A DNA stretch of 64,000 nt from Pleodorina starrii. Taxonomy: Eukaryota; Chlorophyta; Chlorophyceae; Chlamydomonadales; Volvocaceae. The position numbers were made by a program, and so were the translations under genes. The DNA lies in assembly GCA_030267565.1 (NCBI GenBank), contig BRXU01000001.1, positions 1,054,001 to 1,118,000 on the forward strand, given 5' to 3'. A model generated the notes under the pieces. The model was not told where the DNA came from, did no database searches, and worked only from the letters and a program-made list of their open reading frames with translations. Below, piece by piece: positions 21,001 to 33,200 of the stretch. Numbering within the stretch: the stretch's first letter is position 1; each line of letters opens with the position of its first letter.

Positions 21001-24000
21001 GCCGGGCAAGCGGCAGCGGAGGCAGGCAATGGTGGAGGCCATGGGTGCTGCGGAGGAGATGGGGGTGAAGGCAGAGGAGGCAGAGGAGGAGGTGGAGGAG
21101 GTGATGGAAGTGGTGGTGGTGGAGGAGGGCGGGAGCCGCGGCGCGGCGGCAGAAGTGGGCGGTGCGACGGAGTGCGGCAAAGCTGGTGACGGCGACGGCG
21201 ACGGCGGCAGTGACAGCGCCGTTTCTCTGGACAGGGCGGAGCAGGTGCTTACTGACAGCATGGCGGCAGGTACGTACGGAGTACGGAGTACGGAGTAACC
21301 GACAGTTTGGTAATGCACGGCACGCGGTCCTTGCTGCACCTCTCGCACCTCCCGCATCTCTCCCCCACGTGCTTGCCTCAGTGCCGAGAGCCGAGAGCGA
21401 ACACCCATCGGAACCACCACTGCGGCGGGCTCGCGTGTTTGGGCCTTCATCTTGGGTTCGCACCATCTTTGGGCCTCCACCAACGCAGGTTGATGAAAAC
21501 GGCGGTGGTGTGACCCTGCTGCTGCTGCTGCTGCCGCCCAACGTGGGTGCTCCCATAAGAGCAAGTGGCGCCACCAAACCTCCTGAGCAGCAGCCCTTCG
21601 TGAGATCGTTGACCCCCCTCACGAAACCCCAGCCATGCATACACACGTGTACGGCAGCATCCCCGCCCAAACCCCCGGGGCCGCCCCTCAAAACCCCCCC
21701 CCGCCCCGCAGACGCCCCCGGGTCGCCACCCTCTCCCTCCCGGGAGATGTCTCGCCTAACCGTGGTGCAGCTGAGGGACCGCCTCCGCCAGGCCGGCCTC
21801 CCCACCGGAGGAACAAAACCCACGCTGCTGCAGCGCCTGACGGAGGCGCTCAGAGCCGCCGCCGCCGCGGCACCGGCAGCGGCACCGGCGGCGGCGGCGG
21901 CGGCGGCTCCGCCGCCGCCGCCCGGGTCGCCATCCACTCCCCGCCCTGCGGCGGCAACGGCGGAAGTGGCGCTAACGGCAACGGCGGCGCCGGCGGTCAC
22001 TGCCGCCCCGCCGCGGCCTCGCAAGGTCGTCCGGTCGGTGGCGGCGGCGGCGGGATTGAGCTCTCCGGACGCGGCAGCGGCTGGCGCAGCGGCGGCGGTG
22101 GCGGCAGCCTCGCCGATTCCGCTCGTCGGCGCGTTTGGGACTCCCGCATCGGGCGCCGCCGGCCGGGCTGGCGGCGGCGGCGGCGGCGGCAGCGGCAGCG
22201 GCAGGGGACTGTACGACATCAAGCCGGGCATTCGGGGCCTGGAAGCTCGCATGGCAACGGCCCGGGTGGGTACGGCAGGGCACCCACCCTGTCACGGAAT
22301 GTGTGTGTGCAACCCCGTGTGTGTGTGTGGGGGGGGTTCTCTCGAGGCGGCCTCCGAGACGAGATCGGGGGTTGGGAGTTTGCACCTGAGAGCTGCTACT
22401 GCTGATGTTTACTGCTTCTCCTGAGGTGTGGTGTGTTGATGCTGATGCTACTGTTGCTGCTGTGCTGCTGCTTGTTTCAGGATGCCGCTCTGGAGAAGTT
22501 GTTGGCGGGTGAGAGCCGGGCGGTGGAGCACGTGGCTCTGGAGGATGACGAGGTGGTGGACCTGCTGGCGGAGCAGCCTACACCCAGGTGGGGGGGGAGG
22601 GAGGGTGAGGGTGATGGGTGGGGAGGGAGGGGGAGGGAGAGTGGGGCTGAGGGTGAGGGGGTGTGATGTAGCAGAGACCTGGAAGGAATTAAAGGTCTAT
22701 GCGTTGGCTTAACAACGATCGAGGGCTGAATTGGGATTCGCGCCAAAAGAGCGTTCGGACTTCGGAGTAGTAGGGAGTTGCCAACTACCAACAGAAGCCG
22801 GTGCCACGTGGTCACGTGGTTTGGAAACGCGTGAACAAGGCGCCGATGTTTAGATGTTCCTAAACATGATTAAAGATGATGGAGTTCACGATGTGATGAA
22901 GATCCACCGTTAGCTGGCTTGGCGTTGGCGCGTTGCCCTGCTGCTGTAGCTACAACCAACCGCTAGCTCTGGTGGACGCCAGCCTCTACGAACGATTGTA
23001 CGAAGTCGCATCAGCCCTCTTAAGCAACAGGATATAAGCCCATCCTGGAGGGAGACTTGGCAGAAGAATCTATTCTCCTACGAAGCCAAGCCTATCGGAG
23101 CGAAACCGATCTGAGGCTAAGAAGTTTACCCAACTACAGCCCGACATTATTTGGAGCCTCAAGCCTCAAGCTTGTCGCCTGAGACGGCTCAGAAAAAAAT
23201 AGTACCTAGTGATCCCCGCACGCATTCGAGCTGCTCAGCTTTCAGAGCGCTTGAAAGCGTCCGTCCACGTGGCTGCACCTCTCAGCCGCCACCGTCAACT
23301 ACGACTTTTTGTGGCCCCAGCAGCGGACCTCCCCGGCCCGTATGCAGTCGGAGGCTGCCTGTCCTGCAAGGCCTCAAGTCGTTGTCACTCCATTATTCCC
23401 ACCGCCTTACGAAGAACATGGCCACGCAGACCGACCGTGACCAGGCGCTGACCGAGCTCGCACAGCTCCGGACTCGCCTGGAGCAGAACGCTACCCGGTA
23501 CGGCTGCGGCTGCGGCCGCCGCGGCTCACTCATTCTCTCTGATGCGGATGCTTACCGACCTGGCCGACCTTACGATGCCGTCGTCGAGGAGAACGAGCGG
23601 CTGCGTTCGGAGGCCGTGATTTCGGAGCAGCGGCACCGTGCTCCGCAATCACGGCACCCGAACGCAGCCGCTCGTTCTCCTCGACGACGGCATCGTAAGG
23701 TCAGTCCGCATCCACATCAGAGAGGACACCTCGGACGAGCGAGCCGCGTCGGCCGCAGCCGTACCGGGTAGCGTTCTGCTCCAGGCGAGTCCGGAGCTGT
23801 GCGAGCTCGGTCAGCGCCTGGTCACGGTCGGTCTGCGTGGCCATGTTCTTCGTAAGGCGGTGGGAATAATGGAGTGACAACGACTTGAGGCCTTGCAGGA
23901 CAGGCAGGTGCGCCGCATGCGGAACCACCACCTCCTCGTCACCCGGCTACACCTTCACGTTTAAGTGTTTTAGTCGTGGAGGGTTTGGGGGCCCGTTAGG

Positions 24001-24411
24001 CGGTGTGCGTGTTAAGGGGCTCGATGCATCTGCATCCTGCGGGCGACCCACCGGCACAGCGTTGTGTGTGTGTGTGTGTTTGCAAACTTACGTGCGCGTG
24101 TGCGTCCGCCCGGGTTCCCACTCCCCAGGGCCAGGAAGCGGGCGAGGTCGCTGGCGGCAGCCATGGCAGCGGCGGCGGCGGCGGCGGAGGAGGACGCCAA
24201 GGCGGCGGCAACGGAGGAGGAGGAAGGGGGAGGGGAGGGGGAAGAGGGCGAGGGGGGCGGGGAAGGGGTGAGGGCGGGAGCAGAGGCGGCGTCTCCGGGG
24301 AGCGGCCGGCGGGGGCGGAAGGGCAGGGCGGCGGCGGCGGGGACGGGGACGAGGACGCGGGCGGGCGCGCCGACGGCGGCGGCCCGGAAGGGTCGCGCGA
24401 GGCGGGCGTGA
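16623..24411 (+). CDS. Fpg/Nei-family DNA glycosylase with two C-terminal SAP motifs
   Basis: Twelve exons: 16623-16633, 17294-17385, 17776-18203, 18671-18790, 19228-19400, 19609-19710, 20063-20441, 20783-21269, 21382-21504, 21712-22265, 22481-22587 and 24129-24411; 952 residues, all phases consistent. The N-terminus reads MVEGHQCHRVAAAHRRL: Glu3 is present, but the usual catalytic Pro2 is Val, as in animal NEIL3. SPNGRFKEG, HGKNLFYFF (catalytic lysine loop) and MHVHFGMSG complete the N-terminal domain, which carries a Gly/Ser insert. The H2TH region includes DQSLVAGVGNIYRAEILFKA. A CxxC-x16-CxxC zinc finger (CGRC...CETC) lies at about 317-340. A Gln-rich linker leads to SAP motifs at about 435-470 (LTVAQLKARLTALNLDTRGI) and 652-686 (LTVVQLRDRLRQAGLPTGGT), then acidic/alanine stretches and a basic end suited to nuclear import. 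It should excise damaged bases in nuclear DNA. Exon 1 is only 11 coding bases, and the 21504 donor is uncertain. Confidence 0.83.
19737..19775 (+). repeat. Short interspersed repeat family A
   Basis: AAGAAGATACCGCAGCGGAG followed by ACGGAGACGGCGTTTG, inside glycosylase intron 6 (19711-20062). Confidence 0.65.
20702..20737 (-). repeat. Short interspersed repeat family A, reverse copy
   Basis: CCTTCGCTGCGGTATCTTCT in the next glycosylase intron (20442-20782), opposite in orientation to the copy at 19737. Confidence 0.6.
23355..23907. mobile_element. Head-to-head pair of retroelement-like (gag-like) fragments
   Basis: Two diverged copies of about 275 bases face each other with a centre near 23634, inside the 1,541-base glycosylase intron 22588-24128. 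Each copy encodes, in opposite directions, a peptide starting MATQTDRDQALTELAQLRTR and going on to a Glu/Arg-rich helical stretch (YDAVVEENERLR in the left copy), reminiscent of a gag N-terminal coiled coil. The AT-richer 22840-23160 to the left, with GATATAAGCC and an end reading CCCGACATTATTTGGAGCC, could be an LTR plus leader. That assignment is a guess; no reverse transcriptase or second LTR is seen. Confidence 0.5.
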
Positions 24412-26002
24412 CTTGACACGTGAGTATTGTTTGATGGGGTTTCGGTGCCGGGGCTGTCCCGGCGGTGGGTATAGCAGTGTCCGCAACAAAGGTTTGTTTT
24501 GTGAATCGGGGGCGCCGCAATGCCGTGCGGCGTAATGTGTTGTGTTGGGGGTTCTCCACGTATAGGCCGGGGGTTGGGGACCTTTGCGGGTCGTGCCGTG
24601 CGCTTTGGCGCGCTGGCTCAGCAGTGGATGTCAGGCCTGGACGGGTGAGTTTTGGCTCGATGGGTTGGGTTGCCCGAAACAGGGTTGCCTGAGATTATTG
24701 GGTTGCCCGCACCTCCGGTTTTCGCAAAACAAAAAGTGTGTACTGTACTGCCGAGTACTCCTCGTTGCAACATCGATCGTGGTTCGTGGACTGGTACGGA
24801 TTGGACCTACACCGTATATTGGTTTGTTGGGTGCGGGCCGGGGTGCGGACTCGAACGAGGCACGCGTGTCGGTGCTTGTTTGTTTGTTTGCAAATCCAGG
24901 AGGCTGCGCAGCGCTAAGCAGGCAGGCGAGCTTGCGCACGGGGTGTGGCCCGCGGGCCGCCGCACTCGCCTGCCTTCGTCACGCTGCGCTGCGCTGCGAC
25001 ATCGGCGGCGGCGGCATTGCAGCAGGCGAACAACTGTCAGTATCGCAAGGAGGGCAAGGAGGGCAGCGTGTGGGCTCCCGGTGGTGATGGTGGGGCGGGT
25101 GGCGAACAGCCGCAGCAGGATGGTTTGGTGTGGTTTGGTTTGGTTTGCGGCGGCGGTGTGGGCCGAGGGTGTACTCGCTCGTGTCTGGGAGGACATGATG
25201 GTCCCGGTAAATGATCTCGGGGGACGTGGGCCTGGCGTTTGGTGCTTCTCGTGTCTGGGAAGAGGGCAACGGGCAACAGCACGCACAACCACAGGTGCGG
25301 TGCGGTGCGGAGTGGGCTGCAAGGCCATCCGCCTAGCACCGCAAGGAAGATTCGTGCAAAAAGAAGGCGGGTGGGGCTGGGAGATCGAAGGGGTGCGTGT
25401 GCGGTCCACGCTAACGTTTTTGCTGGTCGTTCGTTGCGCGGGTGCCCGCGGGTCCCGGTCGCCGCTTGCTGTTTATGCTTTATGGTACGCGCTCTCACTC
25501 GTTTGTTTGTTAGGAAGACTGGCAGGATGGACGCATGTCGATTGGGGCACGCTTGGGGCACGATTGGTGTGTGGTCGCTGCGCAGGGTCGTGGTTGTGGT
25601 GGCGATCGTGGTCGTGGTTCCGCCGACGTCGCCGGTGGGGGGGGGGAAGGTGGCTGGCGTGTGGCTATTTGGGTTGTTGGGGGTTACACGCTGGCGGCGG
25701 TGCACCCGCGCGCACGCCCGCCCACACGCGCGCGTTGTCTTCGTCTTTGCCCTTGCACCGGTGCGGCTACCTCCCCTCTTCCGAGTGTGGCTGGCGGCGT
25801 GTGGCGTGTGGTGTACTGAGCTGCGGCCCAGCGGTCGAAAGCACAGAGCAGCTACGAAGGCAGCAGCGGAGGCAGCGGAGGGGGCTTTTCGTGCCCGGGT
25901 GTGAACATGGCTGAATCGGTTGGTGGTTCCCGTTGGCCGTTGACCTCAAAAGAGGATCGGCGGTGCGGTGCCGAATGAGTCCCTCTTGTACAATAACACA
26001 GG

Positions 26003-26062
26003 AACGCATCCTGGCTTCGGAGCCACAGAGCCAACGCATCCTGGCTTCGGAGCCACAGAGCC
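26003..26062. repeat. Exact 30-bp tandem duplication
   Basis: Two identical copies in a row of a unit beginning AACGCATCCTGGCTTCGG and ending CACAGAGCC. Confidence 0.85.
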
Positions 26063-27137
26063 AGCGACGAATGGTGAGCGACTGGACCAGAGCAACGACC
26101 GGTGGGACGGTCCACTGAGCTGTGTCGGCGGTCACCTGCTCCGGCAAGCTCCCCTTCGTGTGTGGTGGTGTGTGTATGTGTATGGATCCCCTTAGTAGGT
26201 AGTGCCGGCCTTAGATGGGGGAGGGGGGGTTTGTAGAGGCTCTTGCAGCTGGCGGGTTCTGCAGGCCGCACGGTTACCGTAGTGCCAGCTATGGGCTTCG
26301 GGCGCGACAGTGTCATCCGGTGCGGTGCGGTTTGCACGTGTATGGCCCTCTTGGCTGCCTTCAATGTCTATTCGGGACTGGTCAACTGATCATTCCGGAC
26401 TGGGCAAAAACAACTGTCAGCGTGCCCGCCACGGCAGGACAGCAGGATAAGCGTCTTTCCTTTTGAGTCAGCCGTGACCTTTACCCCGCTCCAGCCCAGC
26501 CCATGTGGTGGTTGTACCGGTGGGATCCAGAGTTCCAGACCCTCGAAAGGACGAGTAGAGCCAGCAGGCCAGCAGGCCATGCACGCCTTGCGCGCCAGGC
26601 TAGGGCTTTAGAGTCCCTACTTGGTGCTATTGCCGCCACCACACCGGATGTCACGACCTGGAAAGGGTGTGTGTGGGGGGCGATTACTTGACGGAGCGGA
26701 GCGACTGGCTGTATTCCGAACGCTCGCCGTCGGCAGCGCGGCCGTGTTCTGCCTAAAATGACCTTTCATGTTTTCGGGTCAAAGCAGGCAGTCCAATCAG
26801 ACAGTTTCATGTCCGGTAGAGCTCCTGCCTCTGGCCTTCAACGCTGGGAGCGGGGTTTGCAGGCTGTGGGGTGTGGGCCCTCGCCGGAAGTTATCGGTTA
26901 CACCCAACGGCCACTTTAACCAAGGATGGCTAACGCGCGGCAAGTCACAACCACGGCGCAGAAGGGGACCTGTTGGCTACACATACTTTTGAACTATTGT
27001 TAATTTCAAGTGCTCGCCTTGTAGGAGCTAACGGCTTTCAATCTAGCGTGCCCTGGCGTCTGCACCAACCAGCAAACCCCATGCGTTCTCAAAGCACCAA
27101 CATAACATGAAAGGAATGTTTCCATAATCACATCATG

Positions 27138-27144
27138 TATAAAA
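27138..27144 (+). promoter_or_regulatory. TATA box of the capping-enzyme gene
   Basis: TATAAAA lies 104 bases before the proposed ATG at 27248, a fitting distance for a short 5' UTR. Confidence 0.5.
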
Positions 27145-27247
27145 TAGATGAGCTTTGTTGGCGCGTTGGAACTCTGGCTGTGTAGCGGCCGAGAGGGGAG
27201 GTGCATGCCCGTCTAGATGTTCTGGAGTATTGCGGCTGTGTGCGAGG

Positions 27248-30200
27248 ATGTCGAATGCGGTAGCGGTAAGTGGCATCGCTGTGCAATACGTTGGCGACGG
27301 GTGGTTGCAATCGCTTGCCCCTGCACCCTCCTGCAGCCAAGGTACGTTCCTCAGCTCCCAGAAGGCTGGGTAAAATGCCCAAAATTCGGCGACCCACGCC
27401 TCTTTGAGGGACTTAACATCATTCCCTGCAAGGTGAGTCGCGAATACCGGAGCGTCAGCGACACTCTAAGTTTTGAGAGGCATTAACGAAGGAGTATGCC
27501 ACTTTCAGGTACCGCTCAGCACGAAATTCAATCAGCTGGTGGGGCCGTCGGGGAGGTGGACGCTGGCGGACGCCATCCGCCAATTTCGCGGCTATGGCAT
27601 GGATGTGAGGCTTTCCCGCAAGCGATCCGGGGGAAAAGGGGAATGATCGCGGGGCAGGCCAGACTGGGTCAGGGGTGACTGTTGGTGTCAGAACCGCGCC
27701 GCACGCGCAGCACAGGTGGCGACCCACGGGCGTCTCCCGGGCATGGGGGTCTTCGCCCGCGCAACCCTTGCATCTGATGGCACCCGCGCTGCAGCAGAAC
27801 TCCCGTCCCCCAACGCTGCGGACGTCCCCACGGCCTCCTCTGCACGATCGAGCGGGGTGCAACTAAGGCGCTTGGCGGGTTTCGGCTGCCGGGGTCGCGG
27901 CCGGGAAACACGGAACCGCGGCACCTGCGCGGATGCTGCACCTCGTCCCTGTGTGGAGAGCCTCCCCCCAACCCTCGCGACGCCACGCCTCTGCTGCTGC
28001 TGTGGCGGCGGCGGCGTCTGCGGTATCCAGTCCATCACTGCTGCTGCTGCCGCCGCGGCTGCGCAGGTGGCGACGGTGATTGACCTCACCAAAAGCCGCA
28101 ACTACTACGACTTCAACCGCGAAATGGAGGAGCTGGGGGCCATGAACATCACGTACGTCAAGGTGGGTGGGTGGGTGGGTGGGTGGGTGGGGGCGGGACC
28201 GGCCGGTCGCCGCCCCCCGGCCTTGCCGTCCATCCGGGCAAGAGGGTCTCGCTTGGTCACGCGGGTCTGCTGGCGGCCGGTGCTGCGGGGTGGGCTGCTG
28301 GGTGGGGGGGTGGGGACGTCGTTGGAGAGGGATGGGGGTGGGCCCCAGGGTGTTGCGCACGCGGATGCCCTGTGTGTGCGCGTGTGCTCATGGGACCGGG
28401 GAGTGTCGGATGCGGGGTTCTCGCGCGGGGGGGAGGTGGCGTCATGGCGGGCTGTTCTCAGCCGGGGAGTGTGCGGGTAGACTGGTCGCGGGGTCGGGCT
28501 GGGCATCAGACAGTTGGAGCGGCACCAGCACGCCCTGCTGCACGCTGTGCCGAGTGCGGGTTGCGGCACGGCCCCTGGGTACGTAACTCTGGACAGAGTC
28601 GGCGGCGGGCTGTGAGTCGCGCACTCGCTGTGCCGTGTCGGCATCGCCGTCGTCAGTCCCACGGCGTGTCTTGGAGAAGTGCGCTGCCACGTCAGCTGAC
28701 GGGGCCCGGGGCCCTGCGCGTCTGCGCCGGGACCTGGACCTGGACCGGGGCCCAAAGCTGGCAAGCAGCACGGATGGACAGCCGTCATGCCTCGGGGTCA
28801 AAGCAGAAGGCAGGCAGCAGCAGGGCACGGCGGCTTGTCCGTGCTGCTAGCCTGGCCCTGGCCCGGGTCCAGGTCCAGGTGCAGAGCGCAGGTCCCCGGG
28901 CCCCGCCAGACGCCTCCCCGCCATGTTTCCTTAGGAGCGCGCCGCGGGGCAGCAACCTCGTGGCGGGCCTGGCAGTCGCGGGCAGCCAGCCTTAAGGCGG
29001 GGGGGGGCGTGTGTTGCCGCCGCGGGGCTCCTCGCGCTCGTAGTGAGCGGCCCGGCGCCCGGGGGCTGCCGGGGGGGGGGCGGGGGTAGCGGCCGAAGGA
29101 CTGGGAGGGCCGACTTCGACTTCCAGCGGCGTCTGCCCTGGCCCGGTGTGGGTGTGGGGTCGGGGCGCCCTGGGCCGCGCGGCCATTCGCCCCCCCCCCC
29201 CGAGGCCCTCGCCTCCGCCTGTGTTGCGAGCTTGCGACGTGGGCTCTATGTACGAAATGGAGGGAGCCGAACCAGGTGCCCCCCGGTTGCCTCGTTGTGT
29301 TTCAGAGGGAACAACCCCCACGTCTACAGGCCCGTTTGCGCCCGCCCCTGTACGCACACACGCTGCTGCTGCTGCTGGGATGGTGGTGGTGGTGGTCCAC
29401 CCCCGTGTCAAAGCAGCAGCACAGCAGCCGCTGACACCTTTCGACCGCTGGAGTACATAAACTTAGGGTTTCCGTCCAGCGCCCGCCCGAGTCGCCTCCC
29501 TCCCCGCCCGAGTCGCTCCCCTCATCCGACGACGGACGTATCCGATGAGGCCGCACCCACCGCAAGAGGCCCCACCCACGCACGTGCTCCTGGGCCCTCT
29601 GGGCCTCCTCCCCCCAATCCGCCCACACGCCCCTTCTCCAGATCGCGCCGCCTTGCCGCCGCCCCGAGCGTGCGCCCTAGTGGCTGGGCTGATGGACACT
29701 CGCCCCCTCCCTCCAGCCTGCGCTTGCGCACCCGTCGATCGGTGTCGGCCAATGGCCGCTGCGCCTGCCTGCCTGCCTGCCCAGCGCACGATGAGCCAGG
29801 GGCCCAGCCCAGGGGCCCAGCCCACCCTGCCGCGGCGCATCCGAACCTTCGTGCCACGCCGCACTTTTTTTGCACTCCTCCGCGCGCACCTGTGAGATGT
29901 GAGGTATGACCCCCCATACCCATACACTCCCTGACCCCCCATACATGTATCTATGTATGTATACACATTCCATCCCGTAGGTTGCCTGCCGCGGGCGCGG
30001 AGAGTCTCCGCAGCCCTCCGAGGTGAATGAGGCGGTGTGGCACATCTTCACGCACCACTCGCTGCCGGAGACGCAGAACAAATACATCCTGCTGCACTGC
30101 ACGCACGGCTTCAACCGCACAGGTGGGGGGTGGGCGGGCGGGCAGGAGGGAAGGGGAGGGAAGGGGAGGGAAGGGCGGGAGGGAGGGGAGGCGGGGGGGA

Positions 30201-33200
30201 TGACCTCTTTCCTCTAATGAGTGCGCCATCCGCCATGCGAGGTGGGACGGGTGAGACCGGTGGGACGGGTCGCAGACGCAACACCAGGCGGGAGAGAATC
30301 GGGTCCAGGGGGGGCGGGGGGGCTGAGTGAAACAGGGGAGGACCGACCCAAACCCCGTTCCTCCCACCGAATTCGAACCGGGGTAGTGTTTTCCTGCCCC
30401 GCTCGAAATTGGGAACGGGGAACGGCCCAACCCGGCGGCGTCTGCCTGCCGTCGCCTCCGCTGCGGTCTTTCATAATTAATTACAACCCCGAACTTGGGG
30501 GGGGGCGCGCCCCCGCCCTTCCCGCCCTTCCCGACCCCGGCGCTCGGCACCCTCCCTCCCGCCGTCCAGGCTACATGATTGTCGCTGCGCTGGTGCGACT
30601 GCGGCGGGACCGGGCCATGACGGTGCGGCGGGCGTTGCAGCGCTTCGCGCAGGCGCGTCCTCCCGGGATCTACAAGGACCAGTACATCAACGACCTGTTC
30701 AAATACTACCACGAGGGCAGGTGGGGAGGTGCTGTGTGGTGGTGCTGGTGGTGGGGGGCGGAATTGCTGTGTGGTGGTGGTGCTGGTGCTGGTGTTGCTG
30801 GTGCTGGTTGTTTCTCGCGGTTTGGCCTCGCGCGCTCGTTTGGGACCTCTCCCGCCGCACGAACGCTTTGTGGGAGGGGTTGGAGTTCGAGGCGGACGTG
30901 ATGAGGCCGGGCAGGGACCGGGGGAGGCGGCAGGCGGGGGCTTGGGGCGGGGGCTCGGGGCTGAAGGGGTTATATAACCCAAACCAAACACACGCGGCGC
31001 CCATGTGGGTCGGTGTGTGCGTGGGTGTGTGTGCGTGCCCATTTGCGCCAGCTGGAGTCCATCGCCGGAGGATTCTGGATCCAGGCAGGGCGAGAATCTG
31101 GATCCAGAGGATCCAGGCGCATGCGCACATACACACACATGCACACACGCATACACATGCACACATGCACGCAGGGACGCGCGCATCGTGACGCCGCGAG
31201 TGCCCGCCTGGAAGGGGAGTGAGGACGCGGAGGACGCGGCGGATGCGGCCAATGAGGACGAGGGCGGCGCGGGGGAGGGCGGCGCGGCGGGTAAGGCGAG
31301 AGGGGGGGGGGCCGTGATGGGAGGGGGTTCCGGGCGGGGCCTCCTCCTCCCGCGGGGCTTACACTTTCACCGTTACACTTGCGCCGCTACACGTCACCCT
31401 TCGCGAGTCTTGTCGGGAAACGGGCAATGGTTCTCCGCTGTCACAGGGGTAACATCTCACCACGGGCAATATGGTGCATGCCCCTCCTGCGTCCCCGCCC
31501 CTCCCCCACTCACCCACCCCCCCACTCTCCCACTTGCCTTTCCGGACTGTCCCCTACTTTGCCCCGCACCTCACTTCCCTACCTCCCCCCTCGTCCCCCA
31601 CCCTTCCTCCACTCCGCCTCATCGTGCCAACCCGCACAACCCCTTCATAGGGCCTCCTCCAGACCACCAGCAATGACGCATCGCGCTCTGCGCCCCTTTC
31701 CCCTTTCCGCAACCCTCTATCGATGCGGCTTCGTGCTTCTCTACCCCACCCTCCAGTTACCGTTTACGGGCTCCGGCCTGTGCGTGGATAACCCCCATCC
31801 CCCTCCCATCCCCCTACCAACCCCCTTCCTCCCCCAGGTGGCGAGCTGCCCGTGGTGACCCACCATGAGGACATATTCTCCATCGGGGAGCGGGTGTGTC
31901 CGGAGGAAGCCGACTGGGTCAAGAGCCAGGTGGGGGGTGGGGGATGGTGGGGTTGATGGGGGGGGTTGATGGGGGGGTTGAGGAGCGGAGGGAATGCTTG
32001 TTGGAATGGCGGGGAGTAGACGGACATGGACCCGGTGGCAGCACCACCCTCAGTCTCGTCCCCGCCGCCCGACCCGCCCCGATCCGGCCCGACCAGCCCA
32101 GGCCATTCCCCTAACCTGTCAGCTCCCCTAACCGGACTGACTCTTTCTTCACCTACTCGACCTCGGCCCATCTCGGGCAGCCAGCAAGTTTGGGTTTGTG
32201 ACCGCTGCCCAACCGCAATAACCAAAGTCCCTGACCCACCCACTGTCCCCGTGTAAGCAGCAAAGGCAGCAAAGGCTTTATCCCGCAGAGGCGCAGCAGC
32301 CAGGCTACCACTCCGCCCGCCCCCTCCCCCTCCCCCCCAACAACGTCCGCAGTGACTCATTGTCATGTAAAGGAGCATATCACTCCCTGACCCCCCTCCC
32401 CCTCCCCCTCCCCCTCCCCCCAGGTGTGCGGGCTGTTGGGCAGCGGGGCTCGTAACGGCTCAAACCTGCGCTTCCCGGGCATGCAGCCGGTGTCGCTGTC
32501 CATGGACCGCCTGGGGGACTTGTCAGCATACAGGTGAGCGTCTATGGGGGGAGGGGGCTGGAGCTGGGGTGTGTGTGTGAATGTGTGTGAGGGGGTTGGC
32601 GGGGCTGGGGCGGGGGCGGGGCGGGGGCGGGGCGGGATCGGAATGGGCTGGGGCTTAGAAAGGGTACCAGGGGCCCAGCTGTGCAGAGGGGGTTGGTGGT
32701 GGTGGTGGCGGGAGCTGCAGCTCGTGAGCTGCGTAGGTAGGTATGGCTTGGCTGTCGATTGGGACGGTTTTGTGGTTTTGGAGGGGCCACGCACACGGAG
32801 GACCCCACTGCCGTGCTAGCTGCGGAGACCTGCCAGGCGCGGGCTCCCCATACTGCCATACACACACACACACACACACACCCGCTCCGCTCCGCCCCGA
32901 ATGTCCCCTCTCTCTCTCTCTCTCCGCCCTCCTGCTCGCCCGGCGGTGCACACTGTTTCCACACTTACACCGCCTCCCTTCCCCCCGGCCCCCCCCCCTT
33001 CCCTTCAGACTACAACGTCCGCAGGGCTTCTTGTTTCTTTGTTGCAAATTCACCCTTCAAACCCCCCTCCTCCCCCGCCACCGCCCTCCGCTGCCCCATG
33101 CCCCCCCCCCCGTGCAGGTACCACGTGACCTGGAAGGCTGACGGCACTCGCTACATGGTGTTTATCGTGTCCCAGGGCACCTACATCATGGACCGCTCAT

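Larger units (their letters stand above)
24412..27247. other. G/T-rich region, no gene recognised
   Basis: This follows the glycosylase stop and precedes the capping-enzyme start. The first ~1.5 kb is G/T-rich, like long algal 3' UTRs; a 420-codon open frame there (24652-25914) lacks any family signature. A diverged family C short repeat lies near 24552-24580, and a 30-base unit is tandemly duplicated at 26003-26062. The last ~150 bases hold the capping-enzyme promoter. Confidence 0.45.

Noticed and set aside
24652..25914. 420-codon open frame after the glycosylase gene
   Set aside because: No family signature; the Trp/Cys/Gly-rich composition is what G/T-rich UTR sequence gives when translated.
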